Origin: Clostridia bacterium
GTDB lineage: Bacteria > Bacillota > Clostridia > Peptostreptococcales > Anaerovoracaceae
Assembly: GCA_902363595.1 (NCBI GenBank)
Contig: CABJAP010000002.1
Coordinates: 1 to 64,000 of the forward strand
Length of the DNA stretch: 64,000 nt
Reading direction: 5' to 3'
Shown: in pieces, positions 51,754 through 60,543 of the stretch
Layout: every line of letters starts with the position of its first letter
Numbering within the stretch: the first letter of the stretch is position 1
The notes under the pieces: model-generated
Databases searched by the model: none
What the model was told of the DNA's origin: nothing
What the model saw: only the letters and a program-made list of their open reading frames with translations
Made by a program: the position numbers and the translations under genes

Positions 51754-52320
51754 GTGACAAATAAAAAGACCTTCAAGCTTGCACTGGGCGGAATCTGCCT
51801 GGCGCTGTCCGTTGTATTTATGTTCGGCGCCTCTTTCGTGCCTGGAGTGGAACTGACACTTTACGCGCTCAGTTCATTGTTTATCGCCGTGATGATCATT
51901 GAAACCGGCGTCAAAGGAGGAATTCTCCTCTATGTTGCGGCCATTCTGCTGGGACTTTTGATCGTACCCAATAAAATAGGGATTTTGCCGTATGCCTGTC
52001 TATTCGGTCTCTATGGAATCCTGAAATATTTTATTGAAAAGATTAAAAATCCGATTATGCAAGTAGGCCTAAAAGTATTGTTCTTTGCAGGAGTTCTTTC
52101 AGCGGCATTCTACGGCTTTCAGGGACTGCTGCTGGGAAACGTGGATTTGCCGGACTTGCCGGCGGCAGTGCTGCTTGCAGCGGGCATCCTGTTTCTACTG
52201 CTGTATGATTGGATCTATACTTTACTCATTCGCATCTATCGAAAACGATTCGGAAAGCCGGAAATGGCATCCTTTCAGCTATCGGAAAAGAGAAAAAACG
52301 GAAATGACAAGCAGGTATGA
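51754..52320 (+). CDS. Integral membrane protein of unknown function
   Basis: A 188-residue protein with about five hydrophobic helices and a basic C terminus. GVELTLYALSSLFIAVMIIE and LLYVAAILLGLLIVPNKIGI recall small ECF-like or DUF2232-like membrane proteins. The only reasonable start is GTG at 51754, with AAGGGGG 9 bp upstream, because earlier in-frame codons lie within the J-domain gene. Its last 17 bp overlap the diguanylate cyclase gene. Confidence 0.7.
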   Translation: MTNKKTFKLALGGICLALSVVFMFGASFVPGVELTLYALSSLFIAVMIIETGVKGGILLYVAAILLGLLIVPNKIGILPYACLFGLYGILKYFIEKIKNPIMQVGLKVLFFAGVLSAAFYGFQGLLLGNVDLPDLPAAVLLAAGILFLLLYDWIYTLLIRIYRKRFGKPEMASFQLSEKRKNGNDKQV

Positions 52321-53398
52321 AAAAACGCTGGAAAAGGCCTTACTGATCCATATGCAGACCCTTTTGGGTATGGCCGTGGTCGCATTTGCGGCAGAGATTG
52401 TCTTTTATTTTGTGCTGACCGCCCAGGGGACCATGGAGTCAGAGCCAAGCAGATATTTCTTGAAATATGTGGCCCTGCCTACGGGCCTTAACGGAATCTG
52501 TGTATTGACAGCGTGGCTGACATATCGGTCTAATGGTACAAACTTGAAACAAAAAGAATATACCGTGTCACTGCTGGCCGTGGCCGAGGCCTTTATCATT
52601 GCCATTGTCCATGCAACCTTTCCTTCTGTCTATCTGCTGTTCGCCTTCATGATTATTGTTACCGTTTTTTATGGTGACAAGCTTTTGACGACGATCATTT
52701 TCTTCGCAGCACTGATCGGCCGATGTCTGAGTGCAATTTACTGCATTGACCAAAGCGTTTCCTTCTGTGCTGACGAGCTGGCGGATCTGCTGCTGGCTGT
52801 GATTATTTTATGCGGAATTTATGTGCTCTCGTTAACCATTATACGCTTGGAAAATGAAAAAAGAGAAATGATGGTACGCAGTATTGAGGAATGGGGCCGG
52901 ATGAAGGAGACCGCACAGAAGGACCCTATGACAAAACTATATAATGTCAGAGCCTTGGAAGATTTCCAGAAAAAAGTGCAAGAAAAAAAATTGGGAAGAC
53001 TGCCTACCTTTTTTGCCATGTGGGATATTGACGGTTTTAAGGAAATCAATGATACATATGGCCATCTGGAAGGCGATGCGGTATTGAGGTTTCTGGGAGA
53101 AAGATGTTTGGAACCTGCTTGCGGCATGCTATGTTTTCGCTATGGAGGCGATGAATTCAGTGCGTTTCTCTTTGACGATAAATGGGAGGATGGGCAAAAG
53201 AGGCTGAAATTATTGCAAGAACAGTTGAGACAATACACCATAAGCAGTACGGGAGAGAAGTTGCTGCTGTCGATCAGTATCGGGGCTACGCCTTACACTT
53301 CTGATGTGGAGTTGTCAGAATTGATCGCCCGGGCGGATAAAGCATTGTACCAAGTAAAAAAGAAAGACAAAGGAAGTATTCGCTTCATCCAATACTGA
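52304..53398 (+). CDS. Membrane diguanylate cyclase (GGDEF)
   Basis: A 364-residue protein. About six N-terminal helices (residues 12-185) are followed by a GGDEF domain. The catalytic site is intact (FRYGGDEFSAFLF), as are the substrate motifs DPMTKLYNVRALEDF and DIDGFKEINDTYGHLEGDAV. The residues before GGDEF (PACGMLCFR) show no RxxD inhibitory site, so product inhibition may be absent. It should make cyclic di-GMP in response to a membrane signal. The ATG at 52304 overlaps the previous gene. A strong terminator follows. Confidence 0.92.
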   Translation: MTSRYEKTLEKALLIHMQTLLGMAVVAFAAEIVFYFVLTAQGTMESEPSRYFLKYVALPTGLNGICVLTAWLTYRSNGTNLKQKEYTVSLLAVAEAFIIAIVHATFPSVYLLFAFMIIVTVFYGDKLLTTIIFFAALIGRCLSAIYCIDQSVSFCADELADLLLAVIILCGIYVLSLTIIRLENEKREMMVRSIEEWGRMKETAQKDPMTKLYNVRALEDFQKKVQEKKLGRLPTFFAMWDIDGFKEINDTYGHLEGDAVLRFLGERCLEPACGMLCFRYGGDEFSAFLFDDKWEDGQKRLKLLQEQLRQYTISSTGEKLLLSISIGATPYTSDVELSELIARADKALYQVKKKDKGSIRFIQY

Positions 53399-53440
53399 CT
53401 TGGAGCCGCTGCCTGATTAAAAGACTAGGCTGAAAGCATA

Positions 53441-53481
53441 AAGAAGCTGCGAACATTTTTGATTCGCAGCTTCTTGTGTTT
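53441..53481 (+). terminator. Terminator of the diguanylate cyclase operon
   Basis: AAGAAGCTGCGAA pairs perfectly with TTCGCAGCTTCTT (9-nt loop), followed by GTGTTTTT. Confidence 0.9.
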
Positions 53482-53547
53482 TTGCCGGGACCGTTCCATA
53501 TCAGAGGTGCATGCTTGCAGAACCTTGTACGGCTAGCATGATATGGG

Positions 53548-54969
53548 CTAAAGCATTGGCGTCTTATGTTTAATCTTATTGCACTTCACAAATTTTCCGT
53601 CGCCCTTCTTGCCGAGGAATTCGCCGTCTTTGTAAACCAGATTTCCTCTGCTGTAAGTGGCCACAGGATACCCTTTAACCGGTACGCCTTCCCAGATGGT
53701 ATGATCCGTGTCGCCATGCATAGCGTCATTGGTGATGGTGAAGTTTTTCTTCGGATCGTAGATTACGATATCCGCGTCCAGTCCCACCTGAAGAGCGCCT
53801 TTTTGTGTATCCAGTCCGAACAGTTTAGCCGGATTGGAAGCGCACAGTTCAACTGCTTTATTGAAGGTAATTCTGCCCTTGTTTGCCTCAGACAGAACAT
53901 AAGGATACATGTTTTCAATACCGGCGCAGCCATTAGGAATGGTGGTGAAGTTTCCTGGAGTACCGTCCTTCTGGGTGATTCCCCAGTCCTTTTCTGCCTT
54001 TGTGAACGGGCAGTGATCGGTGGCGATGGTGGAGATATCGCCTCTCTTAATTCCTTCCCACAAAGAATCCTGAGATTCTTTCCCCTTCATTGGCGGAGAG
54101 CATACGAAGTCGCGGGCGCGAAGTCCCTGTTCCGGAATGCCTTCCTTATAAACTTTGCTGGTGAAGTACAGATACTGAGGACAAGTTTCTGCAAAAATGG
54201 GATAACCCTGATCCCTGGCTTCTGTTACTGCGTCCATGCCCTGTTTGTTAGCCAAGTGAACGATATAGAGAGAAGTTCCGGCCATTTTAGCCAAATTGAT
54301 GGCTCTTACATCCGCTTCGCCTTCAACAGCCTCGTTTTTAGCCATATAATGCCACCAGGCGTCCGTTTTGCCCTCAGCCAGGTACTGGGCGATGAGAACG
54401 TTGTTGACTTCTCTGTTTTCAGCGTGCACGCCGACCAGTGCACCGATGTCTTTGGCTTTGAGCAGAGTTTTGTAGAACTGTCCGTCATCTACGCCGAAAT
54501 CATATACCATGAATACTTTAAAGGAGGTTACACCAAACTTAACGGCATCCTCCATGGAATCCAGCATTTCATCCGTTGTGACATCACCCACACCAATGTG
54601 GAACGAGTAGTCCACTGCTGCTGTTGGAGCAGCCAGATCATTTCTGCGGTTGATTGCATCCAGCATAGGCTCACCCTGCCCCTGGAGGACAAAATCGAAT
54701 ACCGTGGTCGTTCCGCCGCATGCAGCCGATCTTGTACCGGCATAATAATCGTCGGTGGAAATGGTTCCGCCGAAAGGCATGGCCAGATGAGTATGTCCGT
54801 CAATGGCGCCAGGAAGTACCAGCTTGCCTTTAGCGTCTACCACTTCCGCGCCCTTTTCCGGCTTCAAGTTTGCTCCGATTGCTGTGATTTTACCGTTTTT
54901 TACGGCCACGTCCGCTTTGAAGCTCGACTGTGCTGTTACGACGGTGCCGCCCTTGATTAATAAATCCAT
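53548..54969 (-). CDS. hydA: Dihydropyrimidinase / D-hydantoinase
   Basis: A 473-residue cyclic amidohydrolase that opens hydantoin or dihydropyrimidine rings. Metal ligands are seen in GAIDGHTHLAMPFGGT, the carboxylated Lys in SFKVFMVYDF, the His in VGVHAENREV and IVHLANKQG, and the Asp in IATDHCPFTKAEK. Length is normal. The ATG at 54969 has AAAGGAGG upstream; an in-frame start at 55017 lies within a hairpin. It is downstream of the NCS1 permease, with structured element B between. No carbamoylase follows. Confidence 0.93.
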   Translation of the reverse strand: MDLLIKGGTVVTAQSSFKADVAVKNGKITAIGANLKPEKGAEVVDAKGKLVLPGAIDGHTHLAMPFGGTISTDDYYAGTRSAACGGTTTVFDFVLQGQGEPMLDAINRRNDLAAPTAAVDYSFHIGVGDVTTDEMLDSMEDAVKFGVTSFKVFMVYDFGVDDGQFYKTLLKAKDIGALVGVHAENREVNNVLIAQYLAEGKTDAWWHYMAKNEAVEGEADVRAINLAKMAGTSLYIVHLANKQGMDAVTEARDQGYPIFAETCPQYLYFTSKVYKEGIPEQGLRARDFVCSPPMKGKESQDSLWEGIKRGDISTIATDHCPFTKAEKDWGITQKDGTPGNFTTIPNGCAGIENMYPYVLSEANKGRITFNKAVELCASNPAKLFGLDTQKGALQVGLDADIVIYDPKKNFTITNDAMHGDTDHTIWEGVPVKGYPVATYSRGNLVYKDGEFLGKKGDGKFVKCNKIKHKTPML

Positions 54970-54997
54970 AATACAACCTCCTTTTACTTGGATAAGA

Positions 54998-55027
54998 GTA
55001 GAAGCCCTTGGTTTCAAAGGCTTCTAC
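54998..55027 (-). other. Hairpin in the hydantoinase leader
   Basis: GTAGAAGCC and GGCTTCTAC form a perfect 9-bp stem with a 12-nt loop just upstream of the hydantoinase ribosome site. It lacks a T tract on the minus strand, so it is not a simple terminator. Confidence 0.6.
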
Positions 55028-55033
55028 AGTATC

Positions 55034-55124
55034 ATTATTACGTAGGAAATATCCTCAGGATATTTCCGAAGTATCAACAAAGTCTACTTCTTTAAACAAT
55101 CGGCGAAGCCGACTTTGTTCTTTA
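55034..55124 (-). repeat. Structured repeat element, copy B (before hydantoinase)
   Basis: Second copy of the element at 42584-42674. The outer stem AACAAAGTC/GACTTTGTT (55076-55084 with 55111-55119) and CGGC-GAA-GCCG hairpin are identical. The GGAAATATCC/GGATATTTCC hairpin (55045-55067) is longer by one pair with a shorter loop. It sits between the NCS1 permease stop and the hydantoinase start, on the transcribed strand of both genes. Confidence 0.85.
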
Positions 55125-55148
55125 AGTCTTTGTGAAAACTAATCCTTG

Positions 55149-56741
55149 TTATGCTTCTATTTTTTCGATAGTTTCAAACTCTTCATCAGAGATATTGGAA
55201 TCCTTGGCCATGCTGGTTTTCATCAGCAGTACATATACGACGAAACCAACGATGAAGGACCAAATGTAGTTGATGGAGTTGATGTAAGTAATTAATGTCC
55301 AGAAGCCATTGCTTGCAGTGGCCGGCTGGAAGTAAGTGATCAGCGGAATGATGAATGCTACGACCCAGGCGATGATAGCGGCCTTGTTAAAGCCGTTGCC
55401 ATACCAGTATCTGCCTTCTTCTCCCTTGAACAGTGCTGCGATTTCCACCTTCTTTTTCTTGCAAACGAAGTAGTCTGCGATAAAGATAGCGGCGATCGGT
55501 GAGAGGATTGTTCCGTAAGCGTTCATCCAAGTGAAGTATGCTCCGCCGGAACCATAGATCCACCAAGCCTGCAGGATGAAGAACGCGATCAGGATGGTAA
55601 CAACAACGCCCTTCTTGTAGCTGATCTTCTTCGGGTTGATGTTGGAAATTCCGTTGGCCGGCGCTACTACGTTGGCCGCTACGCAAGTGGTTACGGTAGC
55701 TGCTACTACAGCCAGAGCTGCGATAAATACGATGAGCTTGTTATCGATCCGATAGAATACGGCTGTCGGGTCGAACATGGCCTGGCCGTCAACCAGCTCA
55801 GTTGCTCTTGCAAAGAACGCACCTACGAATGCGCAGAATGCCATTGGAATCGGCATGCCGTACAGCTGGCCTCTGAACTGATCCTTCTGCGATCTTGCAT
55901 ATCTGGAAAAGTCCGGGATATTGAGAGCCATGGTCGCCCAGAAAGCGATGTTGCCCATCAGGCCTCCCAGGTAAACGAGAGCAAACCCGCCGCCCTTTTC
56001 AATCAATGCATCATTGTTCGGTGAATTCAGTACGTCGGAGAAGGAATAGCCTGCTTCTCCCGCATACATTGCGGCCCAGATCAGAAGAGCGATCATAACT
56101 GCGATGAGCAGCGGTCCGCCGATGTTCTGGACCCATTTGATCTGATCCATACCTTTATAAGCTACCCAGCCGATAAAGATGATGAAAATGATGTAACCGA
56201 TGAACTGACCGGCTACAACGGTCTCCATGCCGCCCCAGGAAGGAAGGCTCATTGTCCAGTCTTCATGGGCAAACTTGGGAATCACGCAGCCAATGATGGC
56301 CGCTACGGCACCGCCGCCTACCCAGGCCTGAACGGAAGTCCAGCCGCAGGCGGTGATCGCCCTCAGGATTGCCGGTATCTGGGCGCCTCTGCCGCCGAAG
56401 GTCAGTCTGGCAAAGAGCGGGAACGGGATACCGTATTTGGTTCCGACCTGCGAGTTCAGCTGAATCGGGATCAGAACGATGATGTTACCTAAGGCTACAT
56501 TGATGATAGAAAGCCATGGGGATACACCCATACCGATAAGTCCGGATGCCAGGGAAAGGGATGGGATACAGATCGACATACCAACCCATAACATCGAAAT
56601 GTTGTATGTAGTCCAGGTTCTCTGGGATACTGAAGTGGGAGCCAGGTCTTCATTGTAATACTTGGAAGACAATAGTTCCGCTTTGGCAGTATCCGTCAGT
56701 TCGTATAGTCCGTTGCGAACTACTTGTGTGTGCGTTGACAT
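55149..56741 (-). CDS. NCS1 family nucleobase/hydantoin permease
   Basis: A 530-residue, twelve-helix NCS1 transporter. Family signatures are VSQRTWTTYNISMLWVGMSI near the N terminus, GIPFPLFARLTFGGRGAQIP, and the substrate Trp in RAITACGWTSVQAWVGGGAV. By context with the hydantoinase it probably imports hydantoins, dihydrouracil or allantoin-like rings (Mhp1/PucI relatives). GGAGG precedes the ATG. The minus-strand sequence upstream has a TATAAT near 56800. It is the first gene of the two-gene operon. Confidence 0.92.
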   Translation of the reverse strand: MSTHTQVVRNGLYELTDTAKAELLSSKYYNEDLAPTSVSQRTWTTYNISMLWVGMSICIPSLSLASGLIGMGVSPWLSIINVALGNIIVLIPIQLNSQVGTKYGIPFPLFARLTFGGRGAQIPAILRAITACGWTSVQAWVGGGAVAAIIGCVIPKFAHEDWTMSLPSWGGMETVVAGQFIGYIIFIIFIGWVAYKGMDQIKWVQNIGGPLLIAVMIALLIWAAMYAGEAGYSFSDVLNSPNNDALIEKGGGFALVYLGGLMGNIAFWATMALNIPDFSRYARSQKDQFRGQLYGMPIPMAFCAFVGAFFARATELVDGQAMFDPTAVFYRIDNKLIVFIAALAVVAATVTTCVAANVVAPANGISNINPKKISYKKGVVVTILIAFFILQAWWIYGSGGAYFTWMNAYGTILSPIAAIFIADYFVCKKKKVEIAALFKGEEGRYWYGNGFNKAAIIAWVVAFIIPLITYFQPATASNGFWTLITYINSINYIWSFIVGFVVYVLLMKTSMAKDSNISDEEFETIEKIEA

Positions 56742-56921
56742 TTAAACACCTCCATATTAAATTTTTACAAAGCGTAAATTATTTCATAACCAATTATACT
56801 ATAAATTGTCAGAAATGTAACTAGTTTTTTTTAATTTTTTAGAAAACTCAAAATATTGGTTGGAGTTGAAAACAATATGTTATCCATGTATAATCATACC
56901 CAGACGTAGAGGAGGTATCGT

Positions 56922-57563
56922 ATGAGCTTTACGAAAAAACAGGTAAATGAAATACTGGATAAGTTGGAATTGCAATATCCGGACGCTGATTGCGCATTGG
57001 AGCACGGCAGCGTTTTTCAGCTTTTGGTGGCGGTCGTTTTATCGGCGCAGACCACAGATAAGAGTGTTAATCTGGTAACAAAAAAACTTTTTGAAACCTA
57101 TCCGGACGCCCATGCTTTGGCGCAGGCCTCACAGGAAAATCTGGAGGATATCATCAAACGGATCGGCATGTATAAGAACAAATCGAAGAATATTCTGGCC
57201 CTGGCGAGGATGCTGGTTGAAAAATATGATGGACAAGTTCCAGAAGATTACGACCTGTTGATTGAACTGCCAGGGGTGGGGAGAAAAACCGCCAATGTGG
57301 TGCTGGCAGTGGGATTCGGCCATCAGCGGATCGCCGTAGACACCCATGTTTTCAGGGTTTCCAACCGAATTGGTCTGGTCGATGAAAAGGACGTTTTGAA
57401 GACGGAGATGGCGCTGATGAATAGCTTGCCGGAAGAGCGCTGGTCCCGCTCTCATCACAGCTTGATTTTCCACGGACGTTACTGCTGTCACGCTAGAAAT
57501 CCAGACTGTGAAAATTGTGTAATCGGTTACATATGTAAAAAGAAGGGTGTAAGTGTAAAATGA
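56922..57563 (+). CDS. nth: Endonuclease III
   Basis: A 213-residue DNA glycosylase/AP lyase that removes oxidised pyrimidines. The HhH motif LPGVGRKTANVVL has the catalytic Lys, and VDTHVFRVSNRIGL the catalytic Asp. The C-terminal 4Fe-4S motif is complete: CHARNPDCENCVIGYIC (C-x6-C-x2-C-x5-C). AGAGGAGG precedes the ATG. It overlaps the YbaK-type gene by 4 bp. Confidence 0.97.
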   Translation: MSFTKKQVNEILDKLELQYPDADCALEHGSVFQLLVAVVLSAQTTDKSVNLVTKKLFETYPDAHALAQASQENLEDIIKRIGMYKNKSKNILALARMLVEKYDGQVPEDYDLLIELPGVGRKTANVVLAVGFGHQRIAVDTHVFRVSNRIGLVDEKDVLKTEMALMNSLPEERWSRSHHSLIFHGRYCCHARNPDCENCVIGYICKKKGVSVK

Positions 57564-58066
57564 CAAAGCAGGACGCTCGGCTGGGGGTATACAAAGTGCT
57601 GGATGACTTGGGGGTTTCTTACCAGATTCATGAACATCAAGCTTTTTTCACAGTGGCGGAAGCAGATGAAAAGGGCTATGTGCTGCCAGGTTTAAATCTG
57701 AAAAATCTTTTTATAAAAAACAAGAGGGGACCGGAGCGGTACCTTGTCATATTGGACGACCATCGCAGGCTGGATTTTAAAGCATTTGCCAAGTTTACCG
57801 GCTGGGGCAATAAGGTCACATTTGCGGGAGATGATGAGCTAATGGAATACCTTGGTCTTACTCCTGGATCAGTGAGCCCTTTTGGACTGATTAACGACTT
57901 GCAGCATCGGGTGATTGTGGTGCTGGCAAAATCGATCGGCCAGGCAGCCGGTGATATGACGGTCAATTTTCATCCCAACGATAATACGGCAACGCTGTCA
58001 CTGACTAAAAACGATTTTCTCAAGTTTCTGGAGCATATGGGAAATACCGTGATTTTCGAAGTATAA
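57560..58066 (+). CDS. YbaK/ProX-type prolyl-tRNA deacylase domain protein
   Basis: A 168-residue stand-alone editing domain. It matches the ProXp-ala/PrdX family: YQIHEHQAFFTVAEADE, LNLKNLFIKNKRG with the catalytic Lys, and GLTPGSVSPFGLINDL. Such enzymes hydrolyse Ala-tRNA(Pro) made by mistake. The ATG overlaps the nth stop (ATGA). A strong terminator follows. Confidence 0.92.
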   Translation: MTKQDARLGVYKVLDDLGVSYQIHEHQAFFTVAEADEKGYVLPGLNLKNLFIKNKRGPERYLVILDDHRRLDFKAFAKFTGWGNKVTFAGDDELMEYLGLTPGSVSPFGLINDLQHRVIVVLAKSIGQAAGDMTVNFHPNDNTATLSLTKNDFLKFLEHMGNTVIFEV

Positions 58067-58084
58067 TCGTTTAAATCTGAGCTT

Positions 58085-58146
58085 GGTCAAAGGGATACAT
58101 GGTATAAACGGATTCCCGTCTCCATGTATCCCTTTTTGATCAATTT
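58085..58146 (+). terminator. Terminator of nth-ybaK
   Basis: GATACATGG-type arm: AAAGGGATACATGG pairs with CCATGTATCCCTTT, followed by TTGATC and a further T run. The loop is about 20 nt. Confidence 0.85.
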
Positions 58147-58240
58147 TTTTGGAAAATGTTGCCTTGACAACATACTTTTCTCGTAATCCTTGGTACACTG
58201 GGTGGTGTTATTAAGAAAAAAGAGAAAGGATGTTTACACC

Positions 58241-59020
58241 ATGAAAAAACTAGTTGCTATTGTTATGATGCTGACGATGACGGTCGGTTTGCTTGCTGGA
58301 TGCGGAAGCGGCGACGGAGACAATAAGGAGACAGGCGGAAGCAAGAACCTTGAAGGCAAAAGCCTGATGATTTACTGCGGCGCGGGAATGAAAGAGCCGT
58401 TTCAGAAAATCTCCGATACCTTTCAGGAAAAGACCGGATGTCAAATGAAGGTTACCTTTGCCAATGCGGCACAAATTCAAACACAGATCAACACTTCCAA
58501 AGAAGGTGATATGTTCATTGCCGGATCAGCGGAAGAATTAAAACCGGTAAAGGAAACAGTCAGCAAAAGCGAAGATTTGGTAAAACATATTCCAGTGATC
58601 GCTGTTCAGAAAGGAAATCCGAAAAACATAAAAAGTATCAAAGATTTAGCCGGCCATTCCGTGCGCGTACTAATTGGAGATCCGGATTCCACCCCGATTG
58701 GAAAGATTGCGCAGAAAGCCTTTGCTGATGCCGGAATTAAGGATCAGGTCAAGCTGGCCGCTACAACAACAACTGCTCCGCAGATGACTACGGCCCTTTC
58801 CGCAGGCGAGGCGGATGCTGCCATCGTCTGGAAGGAAAATGTCAAGGGCGACAACGTCGAGATCGCAGAGGTACCGGATATGGAAGCTTACATAAAAACC
58901 ATTCCCGCCGCGTCTCTTTCAACGACAAAGGATGCGGATACGCTGAAAGCGTTCGAAGCGTTTCTTGGAACTAAGGAAGCAAAAGACATCTGGACCGAAT
59001 TTGGATATGAGCTGGTATAA
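58241..59020 (+). CDS. modA: Molybdate ABC transporter substrate-binding lipoprotein
   Basis: A 259-residue exported lipoprotein with the lipobox LLAGC (Cys at about 21). The mature part has the ModA pattern: SLMIYCGAGMKEPFQKI, TFANAAQIQTQINTSKEGDM, and GDPDSTPIGKIAQKAF. The ATG at 58241 follows AGAAAGGA; earlier in-frame codons precede that site. It is followed directly by permease and ATPase genes. Molybdate is most likely; tungstate is an alternative. Confidence 0.88.
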   Translation: MKKLVAIVMMLTMTVGLLAGCGSGDGDNKETGGSKNLEGKSLMIYCGAGMKEPFQKISDTFQEKTGCQMKVTFANAAQIQTQINTSKEGDMFIAGSAEELKPVKETVSKSEDLVKHIPVIAVQKGNPKNIKSIKDLAGHSVRVLIGDPDSTPIGKIAQKAFADAGIKDQVKLAATTTTAPQMTTALSAGEADAAIVWKENVKGDNVEIAEVPDMEAYIKTIPAASLSTTKDADTLKAFEAFLGTKEAKDIWTEFGYELV

Positions 59021-59025
59021 CCCTT

Positions 59026-59829
59026 ATGAAACGCAGATTCCAATTATTTGAATGGTTTGCCATTGGCGTTTTGATTTTGGTAACTGCATTTATTACGATT
59101 AGCTTGCTGGCGGTGATTTTAGGGGGATTTTCCGCTCTCAGGGAATCCCTCTTTTCTGATGAAGTCCAATTTGCTGTCAAATTGAGCTTGGCCACCGCAA
59201 CCATATCCACAGTAGTATGTATGCTTTTGGCGCTGCCCTGCTCCTACGTGCTGACTAGAAAGCGTTTCCCGGGAAGGCAGCTAATTGAAGCTATTATTGA
59301 AGTGCCGTTGTCGCTTCCATATCTTGTTCTGGGGCTATGCCTATTAATTGTTTTCTCCTCTCAAGCAGGACAGCTCTTAAAGGCGGCTGGATTCCGGGTT
59401 GTCTTTGACGCTGCAGGAATTGTGATTGCCCAGATCATGGTCAATCTGCCTTTTGTGATCAAGCTGGTGACATCCGCCTTTTCTGAGGTAGACCTTCGCC
59501 TTGAATTCATTGCAGGGACACTGGGCGCAAGCAGGTGGAAACGCTTTTATACCATTACATTGGGATTGTGCCGGAACGATCTGCTGTCCGCTTGTATTTT
59601 AGCCTGGTCCCGGGGACTGGGTGAATTCGGGGCAACCCTCATGCTGGTAGGGGTAACGCGAATGGTGACGGAGACATTGCCGGCTAGTATTTATCTCAAT
59701 ATCTCCACCGGCGACAACGATATGGCTATGGCTTCCGCAACCATATTGATCGCTATATCTATGGCAACTCTGATCTTCAGCAGCAGGCTGGAGAAAAAGA
59801 ACAAAAGAGTAACGAGGAAAGAAGTATGA
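59026..59829 (+). CDS. modB: Molybdate ABC transporter permease
   Basis: A 267-residue permease with six helices. The EAA loop for ATPase contact is GTLGASRWKRFYTITLGLCR, and SRGLGEFGATLMLVG is characteristic of ModB. It begins 5 bp after the modA stop and overlaps modC by 4 bp. Confidence 0.9.
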   Translation: MKRRFQLFEWFAIGVLILVTAFITISLLAVILGGFSALRESLFSDEVQFAVKLSLATATISTVVCMLLALPCSYVLTRKRFPGRQLIEAIIEVPLSLPYLVLGLCLLIVFSSQAGQLLKAAGFRVVFDAAGIVIAQIMVNLPFVIKLVTSAFSEVDLRLEFIAGTLGASRWKRFYTITLGLCRNDLLSACILAWSRGLGEFGATLMLVGVTRMVTETLPASIYLNISTGDNDMAMASATILIAISMATLIFSSRLEKKNKRVTRKEV

Positions 59830-60542
59830 ACAGAGTAGAAGTCAGGAAGTATCACATTCGGCGGGGCGATTTTTCCCTCAAGTCCATCGATCTTGCGGTG
59901 GATGAGGGGGAAATCTTTGCGGTTGTGGGCAAAACCGGTTCTGGCAAGACGATGCTGCTGGAATCGATTGCGGGTTTCTATGAGGACGGGACAGGCGAGG
60001 TGCTCATAGATGGTATTTCGGTAAGCTCCATTCCGGTGGAAGAACGGCGAATTGGATTTGTTTATCAGGACTACGGACTGTTTCCTCATATGAGCGTATT
60101 AAAAAATATTGCCTACGGACTGACGATGCAGAAACAAAAGAAATCGGAGACTCTGCAAAAGGTTCAGCAAATTGCCGGACTCTTTTCCATTGGACATATT
60201 CTGCACCAATATCCGGGAACATTGAGCGGCGGCGAAAAACAGAGAGTAGCCATGGCCCGGGCGTTAATTACAAATCCCAGACTGCTGCTGCTGGATGAAC
60301 CTTTTAGTGCATTAGATCCAGAAACAAAGAAAGCCCTATACAAACAAGTGAAACATATAAGCGCTCATTATCAATGTCCGATTATTTTTGTTACCCACGA
60401 TTTTGAAGAGGCAGCATTTCTCGCTGACCGTATCGGAATTATGGAAGCAGGAAAGCTGTGCGCCGTCAGGACCCCGGATACGCTTTTTTCTTCCTATGAC
60501 AGCGAGTCAATCCATCGATTTCTTGGAATTAAAGGAGAGTAA
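59826..60542 (+). CDS. modC: Molybdate ABC transporter ATP-binding protein
   Basis: A 238-residue ABC ATPase. Walker A is VVGKTGSGKTMLLE, the Q loop VYQDYGLFPHM, the signature LSGGEKQRVAMARAL, Walker B LLLLDEPFSALD, and the H loop VTHDFEEA. It lacks the C-terminal MOP domain of long ModC proteins, so it may not be allosterically inhibited by molybdate. It overlaps modB by 4 bp. Confidence 0.92.
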   Translation: MNRVEVRKYHIRRGDFSLKSIDLAVDEGEIFAVVGKTGSGKTMLLESIAGFYEDGTGEVLIDGISVSSIPVEERRIGFVYQDYGLFPHMSVLKNIAYGLTMQKQKKSETLQKVQQIAGLFSIGHILHQYPGTLSGGEKQRVAMARALITNPRLLLLDEPFSALDPETKKALYKQVKHISAHYQCPIIFVTHDFEEAAFLADRIGIMEAGKLCAVRTPDTLFSSYDSESIHRFLGIKGE

Positions 60543-60543
60543 C

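Noticed and set aside
53566-54960. 464-codon open frame on the plus strand opposite hydantoinase
   Set aside because: Mirror frame; the hydantoinase metal ligands on the minus strand explain the region fully.
58147-58240. Molybdenum-cofactor riboswitch before modA
   Set aside because: The leader is too short and lacks the conserved structure; only promoter-like bases (TTGACA and TACACT at 24-bp spacing, too wide to pair) are present.
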